NCBI GenBank assembly: GCA_028222445.1 | Contig: JAOISU010000005.1 | Location: 1 to 32,680 of the forward strand | Source of the DNA: Candidatus Pelagibacter sp. | Lineage (GTDB): Bacteria > Pseudomonadota > Alphaproteobacteria > Pelagibacterales > Pelagibacteraceae | Reading direction: 5' to 3' | Length of the DNA: 32,680 nucleotides | Part shown: positions 26,859 to 32,680 of the stretch, in pieces | Layout of the letters: each line of letters begins with the position of its first letter | Numbering within the stretch: position 1 is the stretch's first letter | The notes under the pieces: generated by a model | Told to the model about the DNA's origin: nothing | The model's database searches: none | The model's input: the letters and a program-made list of their open reading frames with translations, nothing else | Program-made: the position numbers and the translations under genes

Positions 26859-26873
26859 GAACAAAATAAGAAC
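26859..26873 (+). promoter_or_regulatory. SOS box of umuDC (LexA operator)
   Basis: GAAC-AAAATAA-GAAC is a perfect match to the alphaproteobacterial SOS operator. It covers the predicted transcription start and abuts the umuD ATG at 26874, so a bound repressor would block initiation directly. Confidence 0.78.
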
Positions 26874-27269
26874 ATGAAACTAACTATCCCTTATTACTTA
26901 CATAAAGCAGGTGCTGGGTTTCCCTCTCCTGCAACAGATTATATCGAAGAAGATATTGATCTGAACATACATTTAATAAAAAATGTTCCAGCAACTTTCA
27001 TCATTCGTGTTCAGGGTAAATCAATGGTCGATGTTGGAATTAATGATGGAGATTTATTGGTAGTTGATAAAAGTTTAAAACCAAAAAACTTTTCAACAGT
27101 TATTGCAAACGTTCATGATGAGCTTGTGGTTAAAAGCTTGGTTCAAGAAAGAGATAAAAAGTTTTTAACGTCAGGGTCTAAAGATTTTACTGATAAAATT
27201 TTAATTAATGAAGAAGAAGACATCTTTATTTGGGGGGTTGTAACTTATGTCATACATTCTACGTACTAA
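26874..27269 (+). CDS. umuD: UmuD-like self-cleaving S24 peptidase, DNA polymerase V accessory subunit
   Basis: UmuD is cleaved with RecA help to UmuD', which activates UmuC for translesion synthesis. The 131-residue protein has the cleavage site Ala14-Gly15 followed by FPSPATDYIEE, catalytic Ser50 in QGKSMVD and Lys87 in VVKSL. Spacing from the cleavage glycine to Ser (35) and to Lys (72) equals that of E. coli UmuD. The N-terminal arm removed by cleavage is only 14 residues against 24 in E. coli. It has no DNA-binding domain, so it is not LexA itself. Its 3' end overlaps umuC by 23 bases. Confidence 0.93.
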   Translation: MKLTIPYYLHKAGAGFPSPATDYIEEDIDLNIHLIKNVPATFIIRVQGKSMVDVGINDGDLLVVDKSLKPKNFSTVIANVHDELVVKSLVQERDKKFLTSGSKDFTDKILINEEEDIFIWGVVTYVIHSTY

Positions 27270-28524
27270 AAAAATAGCATTAGTTGATTGTAATTCTTTT
27301 TACGTTTCTTGTGAAAGATTATTCAATCCTAAAATAAGAAGAAAACCTGTTGTAGTTTTATCTAATAATGATGGTTGTATCATCTCAAGATCTAATGAAG
27401 CAAAAGCTTTAGGGATCAAAATGGGTGAGCCTTATTTTAAAGAAAAAGATATTATCATAAAAAATAAGGTTGAAGTTTTCTCTTCTAATTATTCTTTATA
27501 TGGTGATTTATCTAGAAGAGTAATGCGAACTCTTAAAAGATTTAACACAAAAATAGAGGTTTATTCTATTGATGAGGCTTTTTTAGATTTATCAAATTTT
27601 CCAGACCAAGATATAGAAAAAGTTGGAAAAGAAATTCGAGACACAGTTTTACAATGGACAGGGATCCCAACTAGTATTGGAATTGCTAAAACAAAAACTC
27701 TAAGTAAAATTGCAAATCATATTGCAAAGAAAAAACAATCAGGAGTTACTAGTTTAATTAATATTGAAAATATTGACCCTATTTTAGAAAAAATAGATAT
27801 TAATGATGTATGGGGTGTTGGTAGACAACTTACAAAATTTTATAATAAGAATGGAATTTATAATGCTAAGCAGCTTAAAAATAAATCTAACAGCTGGATT
27901 AAAAAATCTTCTAATGTTTTAAGTTCAAGAACTGCAATGGAACTTAAAGGTATTCCTTGTATTAATTTAGAAACAACTACTACAAAAAGAAAGAGTTGTG
28001 TTGTCTCAAGATCATTTGGGAAAAGAGTAGAAAGATTTCAAGAATTAAAAGAAGCAGTTGCAAACTATTGTTTAAATGCATCTGAAAAAATTAGATCAGA
28101 GTCGTTAGTTGCAAAAGCAATCACAGTATTTGTTAGAACTAGTCCCTTTCAAAGAAACTATGGATATTACTCAAATGCAAAGACAGTTGATTTTCCAATT
28201 GCAACAAACAATAGTATTGAAATAGTTAAAGGTGCAGTAACAATTCTAGAAACAATTTTCAAAAATGGTTACCAGTACCAAAAAGCAGGTGTGATGCTTA
28301 CAGGATTATCTAACGCTAATGAAAAAACAAATCTATTTTCATCTGAAAAAGATGAAAAAATAAACAGTTTAATGAAATCTATTGACAGCACCAATCATCG
28401 ATACGGAAGATCTACCTTAAGTGTTGCAAGTGCTGGGGTTCAAAAAAAGTGGAATATGAAAAGAGAATACTCTTCTAAAATAGATACAGCTGATTTTTAT
28501 TCTCTACCAACGATTAGAGCTTAA
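27247..28524 (+). CDS. umuC: Y-family translesion DNA polymerase V catalytic subunit
   Basis: UmuC copies past damaged bases. The 425-residue protein has the polymerase metal sites in VDCNSFYVSCER (Asp14) and YSIDEAFLDL (Asp109, Glu110), the conserved LSNNDGCIISRSNEAKALG block, helix-hairpin-helix WGVGRQL, and a C-terminal little-finger and tail region. KTNLF after LSNANE resembles the beta-clamp-binding motif. The C-terminal SVASAGVQKKWNMKRE matches the UmuC rather than DinB tail. It is translationally coupled to umuD and shares its SOS-controlled promoter. Confidence 0.95.
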   Translation: MSYILRTKKIALVDCNSFYVSCERLFNPKIRRKPVVVLSNNDGCIISRSNEAKALGIKMGEPYFKEKDIIIKNKVEVFSSNYSLYGDLSRRVMRTLKRFNTKIEVYSIDEAFLDLSNFPDQDIEKVGKEIRDTVLQWTGIPTSIGIAKTKTLSKIANHIAKKKQSGVTSLINIENIDPILEKIDINDVWGVGRQLTKFYNKNGIYNAKQLKNKSNSWIKKSSNVLSSRTAMELKGIPCINLETTTTKRKSCVVSRSFGKRVERFQELKEAVANYCLNASEKIRSESLVAKAITVFVRTSPFQRNYGYYSNAKTVDFPIATNNSIEIVKGAVTILETIFKNGYQYQKAGVMLTGLSNANEKTNLFSSEKDEKINSLMKSIDSTNHRYGRSTLSVASAGVQKKWNMKREYSSKIDTADFYSLPTIRA

Positions 28525-28532
28525 TTTTTTTT
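28502..28532 (+). terminator. Possible weak intrinsic terminator within and after the umuC end
   Basis: CTCTA (28502-28506) pairs with TAGAG (28515-28519), followed closely by a T8 run at 28525-28532. The stem is only 5 bp and overlaps the last codons of umuC, so strength is doubtful. Confidence 0.35.
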
Positions 28533-28534
28533 AT

Positions 28535-29407
28535 TCACTTTATCTTATCAATATTATGAATATTTTTTAAAGAATTATTAAATTCTTCCATGTTTTCTCT
28601 TGGGGCTAAATTGGAAATTGAATAAATCATTATTAATAATAGAACTAAAGGTAATGAAGTAATAATTGATGCATTGCTTTTAATTAAAAGAATATAAAAA
28701 ACGATAAATAAAGCTGAACGAATTAAAACTGTTTTTCTAAATACACTAATAATTGAAAGTGAGTGTTTTAATAAATTAAAAAAACTCATTTTAGATGGTC
28801 CAAAATATCTAGCTCCTCTAATAGACGGAATAGTTAATAAATCTTTTTCTATTTTTTTTAATGAACCAGAAAAACTATTCCAGGTTGCTTTTTCTTTAAG
28901 CATTTTTTCAATTGTAGTCTTAGAGAGACATGTAAAGTTTCCAAATTTAATAGATTGACCTGTGAACGATAATGTTAAGAATTTATGAAACTGATAACAA
29001 GATTTAAAAAATGAACTTTCAGATCTTTTAACTCTTTCACCTACTATAGGTTTACCATCTGTTTGTTCAGCAAGCTCTATAAAATTTTTAATCTCTTCTG
29101 GTCGATCTTCACCATCTCCATCCATCGGTATTATATAGTCAAATTCTTTTTTTTCATAAATATACTTTAATCCTGAAGCAATACATCTTGCATGACCTCT
29201 GTTTTCTTTCATATTTACAATTTCAATTGAATTAATATTTTCAGTGTTTTGATATTCATCAATTATTTGTTGAGAAGATGCATCGTTAATAACAACAATT
29301 GAAATCTCAGAATTGATACCCTCTATTTCAGAATTTATATTTTCAATTAGCTTGGTTAAGCTCTCTCGATCGTTGTAAACTGGAATTAAAATTACATATT
29401 TTTTCAT
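28535..29407 (-). CDS. Family 2 glycosyltransferase with C-terminal membrane segments (DPM1/polyprenyl-phosphate type)
   Basis: The 290-residue enzyme starts MKKYVILIPVYND, a typical GT2 N terminus. VVINDASS and the metal-binding MDGDGEDRPEEI (DxD) follow. Two hydrophobic segments near the C terminus (LIRSALFIVFYILLI and SLPLVLLLIMIYSI) anchor it. Such enzymes often load a sugar onto undecaprenyl phosphate. I use the ATG at 29407; one at 29428 would overlap the upstream gene and add MCWIKIA. It lies two bases after a GT39-type gene, so lipid-linked sugar synthesis and use are probably paired. The sugar is unknown. Confidence 0.8.
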   Translation of the reverse strand: MKKYVILIPVYNDRESLTKLIENINSEIEGINSEISIVVINDASSQQIIDEYQNTENINSIEIVNMKENRGHARCIASGLKYIYEKKEFDYIIPMDGDGEDRPEEIKNFIELAEQTDGKPIVGERVKRSESSFFKSCYQFHKFLTLSFTGQSIKFGNFTCLSKTTIEKMLKEKATWNSFSGSLKKIEKDLLTIPSIRGARYFGPSKMSFFNLLKHSLSIISVFRKTVLIRSALFIVFYILLIKSNASIITSLPLVLLLIMIYSISNLAPRENMEEFNNSLKNIHNIDKIK

Positions 29408-29409
29408 AG

Positions 29410-30732
29410 CTATTTTGATCCAACACAAACATTATCAAAACACATATAATCCTTCAATTGATTAAGCTTTTCTTTTTCAACAAAACCCTCCCACACCGGT
29501 CTTGATTTTAGATGATATGATAAATTACCTGCATTCCACTCATTTCCATAAACTACGTTTATCTTAGAATTGAACTGTTGATCCCAAGCATATTGAGTTT
29601 TAATAGCAATTTCCTTCCCTGGGTAATCAGTTCTTTTGTCTTCTTTTGATATTGAGACATAAGCATAAAGCACTGGTGACAGAAAAAATAAAAAGATGAA
29701 GCCAATCATAAATGGTTTTAACTTTTTAATATTGATTTGAGCTTGAAATAAATAGACAAATAAAGTTCCAAAAAATAAATAAAACGGTGTCATCCACATT
29801 GTTCTAATCTTAGAGCCTGTAACCGCTGAAGTTAAAAACATTAAAATGATAGGTAAAATGTTAATCGCTAACAAAAAAAGTAATTTTTTATCTTTAAAAG
29901 ATATTCTAAATTTGATTTTTTTTACTAAAAGCCAAACTAAAATTAAAAATGGGATTAGTAATCCAATTTGCTTTATTAGAAAGATTAATGGAAATTTTAT
30001 ATGATCAATTAAACCAGATTGTTCTAATCCAGTTCTTGCAAGTCCATAAGTTATAGTAATAAAATCATTATTGTTTAGCCAAATTAAATGAGGAACTAAA
30101 ACAATCAAAAATACCTCTAGAGTTATAAGATACTTAAAATCAAATTTTCTATCCTTCTTAATAAATATTAAATATATAAATAAAAGATCAATTGAAACTA
30201 AAAGATAAACAAATAAATATTTGGATAAAAAACCAAATGCTGCAAATAATCCAACTAAAAAACAATCGGTAAATTTTATTTCTTTACTAGTGTAAATTTT
30301 CCATGAAAAATAAACTGTTAAAGACCAAAATGGGAGCTGGCAAACATTTACGTTAAATTCAGGAGTGGTAAAATTATAAAAATAAATTGCTTCAATAAGT
30401 AAAACTGAAATTATACCTAATGAATTACTATTAAAAAATTCTTTAGAAAATTTAAATACATAATAAAAAGAAATGACTACAAATATTTGACTAAGCAAAT
30501 AATATATCCAATCTTGAGATCCAAAAATTTGAAAAAAAACTTCTGGAAAAAAAGCACTCATTGGAGGATGCTTGTTAAAACCCCACTCTAAATTGCTGCC
30601 CCATGCTAAGGCTTCAATTGTATCAAGAGGTAGATTGTTATTTGTTAACGAAGGAATTAATGTCCATAAAAATAAATGTGCTGTGAGAAAGACATAAAAG
30701 AACTTATTAATATTATTTTTATTAAGTAACAT
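29410..30732 (-). CDS. GT39/PMT-like integral membrane glycosyltransferase (ArnT/PMT_2 type)
   Basis: The 440-residue protein has roughly nine to eleven hydrophobic segments. The first periplasmic loop carries LDTIEALAWGSNLEWGFNKHPP (residues 36-57), with an acidic residue pair and HPP as in ArnT-like transferases that use polyprenyl-phosphate sugars. A soluble C-terminal stretch (about 355-440) includes YAWDQQFNSKINVVYGNEWNAGNLSYHL. It would transfer a sugar from a lipid carrier to an envelope target, with the adjacent GT2 enzyme making the donor. The acceptor (lipid A, glycan or protein) is not readable. Its 5' end diverges from dksA over an 80-bp spacer. Confidence 0.78.
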   Translation of the reverse strand: MLLNKNNINKFFYVFLTAHLFLWTLIPSLTNNNLPLDTIEALAWGSNLEWGFNKHPPMSAFFPEVFFQIFGSQDWIYYLLSQIFVVISFYYVFKFSKEFFNSNSLGIISVLLIEAIYFYNFTTPEFNVNVCQLPFWSLTVYFSWKIYTSKEIKFTDCFLVGLFAAFGFLSKYLFVYLLVSIDLLFIYLIFIKKDRKFDFKYLITLEVFLIVLVPHLIWLNNNDFITITYGLARTGLEQSGLIDHIKFPLIFLIKQIGLLIPFLILVWLLVKKIKFRISFKDKKLLFLLAINILPIILMFLTSAVTGSKIRTMWMTPFYLFFGTLFVYLFQAQINIKKLKPFMIGFIFLFFLSPVLYAYVSISKEDKRTDYPGKEIAIKTQYAWDQQFNSKINVVYGNEWNAGNLSYHLKSRPVWEGFVEKEKLNQLKDYMCFDNVCVGSK

Positions 30733-30763
30733 TTTATATAGATTTTATATGAATTAAGCTTGC

Positions 30764-30791
30764 TTGACACCTATTAATTGCTGAATATACT
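30764..30791 (+). promoter_or_regulatory. Near-consensus sigma-70 promoter of the dksA-like gene
   Basis: A perfect TTGACA at 30764-30769 and TATACT at 30786-30791 are separated by 16 bp. Transcription would begin near 30798, about 15 bases before the ATG at 30813, and no Shine-Dalgarno is evident. This is the strongest-looking promoter in the window. Confidence 0.75.
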
Positions 30792-30812
30792 CCGGCCACT
30801 AAATTTATACAT

Positions 30813-31355
30813 ATGCCCAAAACTTCAAAAAAAACTGCTAAAAAAAAAGTTGCTAAATCTAAAAAATCTACTTCTATAAAAACAAAACCTGCTAAAGAAG
30901 TTAAAAAAGTTATTATTGAAGAAAAAAAAACTAAAGCACCAGTTAAAATTTCAAAAAACTATCTTCCAAAAGAAACTGAAAAATATATGTGTGAAAAGCA
31001 CTTAATTTTTTTTAAAATAAAATTAACTGAGTGGAAAAAAGAGTTAGTTAAAGCAAATAATGAGGCTCTGTATCATGGATCAATGGATGACAATAGTATT
31101 TCAGCAGACATTGTGGACCAAGCAAGCTCATACACAGATAAAGCTGTTGAAATGAAAGCGATCAACCGTCAAATAAAATTAATTTCTAAAATTGATCAAG
31201 CTCTATTGAGAATTAAAAATGGAACATATGGATTTTGTGAAGAAACAGCTGAGCCAATAGGATTAAAAAGATTAGTGGCTAGACCTGTTGCTGACTTATG
31301 TATAGCTGCTCAAGAAAAACACGAAAAAGAAGAAAAAGTATACGCTGACGATTAA
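30813..31355 (+). CDS. dksA: DksA-family transcription factor with a lysine-rich tail and a two-cysteine zinc-finger region
   Basis: DksA binds RNA polymerase in the secondary channel and, with ppGpp, tunes rRNA and amino-acid promoters. The 180 residues comprise a lysine-rich N-terminal tail (1-46), a coiled coil with the tip acidic pair D99 and D102 (SADIVDQA), and a C-terminal globular region YGFCEETAEPIGLKRLVARPVADLC. E. coli DksA has four zinc cysteines. Here the pairs are C142-x2-T145 and C163-x2-A166, so two of four ligands are replaced, as in zinc-independent DksA2-type proteins. It is a single gene whose stop overlaps the convergent glutathione transferase by three bases. Confidence 0.88.
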   Translation: MPKTSKKTAKKKVAKSKKSTSIKTKPAKEVKKVIIEEKKTKAPVKISKNYLPKETEKYMCEKHLIFFKIKLTEWKKELVKANNEALYHGSMDDNSISADIVDQASSYTDKAVEMKAINRQIKLISKIDQALLRIKNGTYGFCEETAEPIGLKRLVARPVADLCIAAQEKHEKEEKVYADD

Positions 31356-31978
31356 GGCTTTGGTATTATTGAGCCATTTTTTAATAAATCATATCCTTTT
31401 ATAACAGCCTCTCTTTTTGAAATATCCAAATACCATCTTGTCAGGCTTTTATAATTATTAAGTCCAATATCATGCCATTCATGTCTTGCTATCCAGGGCC
31501 AAGTTGCAATATCAGCAATGGTATATTCATTTCCAGCTAAGTATTTTGATGAAGATAATCTTTCATCTAACTCACCATAAATTCTTTTAGCGATTTTAAA
31601 ATATCTTTCTTCTCCAAATTCACTTTTTCCAGGATTATAATGATGAAACTGATGATGTTGACCAATCATTGGTCCAATAATTCCCATCTGCGCCATCAAC
31701 CATTGATTAATAATATAGCGATCTTTTAGATCATAAAACTTGTTATATTTTTCACCCAAATAAATAAGAATTGCCCCAGACTCAAATAAAGATTGTCCAT
31801 TTTCATGATCAATGATTACTGGAATTTTTCCAAAAGGACTTATTTTTATGAAATCTTTTTTTAATTGCTCACCTTTAGATAAATCAATTTTAGTAACTTT
31901 AAAATCACAGCCTAACTCTTCTAACATTATTGTGATTTTTTTTCCATTTGGAGTGTCGGCAGTAAAAAGCTCTATCAC
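31352..31978 (-). CDS. Glutathione S-transferase-like protein (YfcG/Nu-class type)
   Basis: The 208-residue protein has the thioredoxin-like N-terminal half starting MIELFTADTPNGKK, where Thr9 and Asn11 occupy the positions that contact glutathione in YfcG. KISPFGKIPVI follows with the cis-proline, and then the glutathione contact FESGAILIYL. The C-terminal helical half includes YTIADIATWPWIARHEW. YfcG-type enzymes act as glutathione disulfide-bond reductases, so a redox rather than detoxification role is plausible. Its start overlaps the stop of the ferredoxin-NADP reductase gene by four bases (ATGA), suggesting one transcript. Confidence 0.86.
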   Translation of the reverse strand: MIELFTADTPNGKKITIMLEELGCDFKVTKIDLSKGEQLKKDFIKISPFGKIPVIIDHENGQSLFESGAILIYLGEKYNKFYDLKDRYIINQWLMAQMGIIGPMIGQHHQFHHYNPGKSEFGEERYFKIAKRIYGELDERLSSSKYLAGNEYTIADIATWPWIARHEWHDIGLNNYKSLTRWYLDISKREAVIKGYDLLKNGSIIPKP

Positions 31979-32680
31979 TCTTTAATACCCAGTCTACTTT
32001 TTACTGTTTTGGAAGAAGTCGTAAATTCAAATCTGTATTTTTCATCTGGTTTTGCATACTTAAAACAGCCTCTAGCAGCTAATGCCCCTTCATGAAAACC
32101 TGAAAGAATTAGTTTTAGTTTTCCAGGATAGGAACAGATGTCTCCAATTGCAAAAATGCCTTTTTTATTAGTTTCAAAATTTTCTGTGTTAACAGGAATA
32201 GTTTTTTTATCTAAATTTAATCCCCACTCAGCAATAGGTCCCAATTTCATAATCAATCCAAAAAAACCCAAAACATAATCTGTTTTAATTTCTTTTATAC
32301 TTCCATCATCATGTTTGATGTTAATACTTTCAATCTTATCGTCACCTTTAACTGAATCTAATTGGCACTTAGTATAAATCTCTATTTTACCCTCTTCTTT
32401 CAATTGATTAACTTTGTCAATACTTGCTTGCATTCCTCTAAAATCATCTCTTCGGTGAACTAATATTACCTTTGAGGTATTTGATAATTCAATTGCCCAA
32501 TCTAATGCGGAATCTCCTCCACCAAAAATAGTAACTGTTTTATTTTTAAAAATTGTTTTACCTTTTACTGAATATAATATTTGTTTACTTTCGTATTTTT
32601 CTATTTCTTTTGTTGAAAATTTTCTAGGTTCAAATGAACCTACTCCAGCTGCAATAATTATGCTTGAAGCCTCAAATTGA
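31975..32680 (-). CDS. Ferredoxin/flavodoxin-NADP reductase, thioredoxin-reductase-like (5' end outside the window)
   Basis: This gene is cut by the right edge. The open frame runs to the window end, about 70 codons beyond the internal Met at 32433, leaving roughly 234 C-terminal residues. Visible are the end of the FAD domain (IIIAAGVGSFEPRKF), an NADPH-binding motif FGGGDSALDWAIELS followed by VILVHRRDDFRG, GIFAIGDICSYPGKLKLI as the second FAD segment, and HEGALAARGCFKYAKP. There is no CxxC in the visible NADPH domain, which separates it from thioredoxin reductase and points to the YumC-type ferredoxin-NADP reductase. It would supply or balance low-potential electrons. Confidence 0.85.
   Translation of the reverse strand, partial: QFEASSIIIAAGVGSFEPRKFSTKEIEKYESKQILYSVKGKTIFKNKTVTIFGGGDSALDWAIELSNTSKVILVHRRDDFRGMQASIDKVNQLKEEGKIEIYTKCQLDSVKGDDKIESINIKHDDGSIKEIKTDYVLGFFGLIMKLGPIAEWGLNLDKKTIPVNTENFETNKKGIFAIGDICSYPGKLKLILSGFHEGALAARGCFKYAKPDEKYRFEFTTSSKTVKSRLGIKE

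Noticed and set aside
32431..32433. Internal Met as the start of the reductase
   Set aside because: The frame upstream encodes the NADPH-binding GGGDSALDW and FAD segments, so the gene continues past the window edge.

Overview
The window reads as a chromosomal segment of a SAR11-clade alphaproteobacterium (Pelagibacterales, Candidatus Pelagibacter-like). The DNA is visibly A+T-rich (roughly 30% G+C by eye, not computed). Spacers are tiny, coding strands are long and uninterrupted, and many stops and starts overlap. The trimethylamine-N-oxide (TMAO) demethylase and N-methylglutamate gene cluster at the left is known from SAR11 and marine roseobacters. No rRNA, tRNA, CRISPR array or transposase was seen.

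Region 1 (1-10.5 kb) is a methylated-amine module. A periplasmic betaine/TMAO-type binding protein is transcribed leftward. Divergent from it runs a rightward array: TMAO demethylase (Tdm), a small winged-helix protein, an FAD amine oxidoreductase of the sarcosine oxidase beta type, a gamma-glutamylmethylamide synthetase-like glutamine synthetase, the three split glutamate-synthase-like subunits MgsA, MgsB and MgsC, and an unrecognised 141-residue protein. Together they would strip methyl groups from TMAO to C1-tetrahydrofolate and move methylamine nitrogen through glutamylmethylamide and N-methylglutamate to glutamate. No dimethylamine monooxygenase is present. mgsC carries an apparent one-base frameshift in an A8 run five codons after its start.

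Region 2 (10.5-22 kb) is housekeeping. A TerC-family membrane protein converges exactly on a long leftward array: psd, pssA, a GT8-like glycosyltransferase, rlmE, guaB (without CBS domains), a small exported TPR-like protein, guaA and panB. Then icd (rightward) and alaS (leftward) overlap at their stop codons.

Region 3 (22-28.5 kb) centres on DNA repair. recA and umuDC each carry an alphaproteobacterial-type SOS box (GAAC-N7-GAAC or a one-mismatch version). The 314-bp alaS-recA spacer contains a strong hairpin terminator whose left arm is duplicated 217 bp away, with phased short repeats between the copies. Between recA and umuDC lies a leftward operon for a SOUL heme-binding protein, a GFA/CENP-V zinc protein, D-glycerate 3-kinase and a TolC-type outer-membrane protein.

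Region 4 (28.5-32.7 kb) holds a GT2/GT39 membrane glycosyltransferase pair, a DksA-family regulator with a lysine-rich tail and a two-cysteine zinc-finger region under a near-consensus promoter, a Nu-class-like glutathione transferase, and the 3' part of a ferredoxin-NADP reductase cut by the window end.
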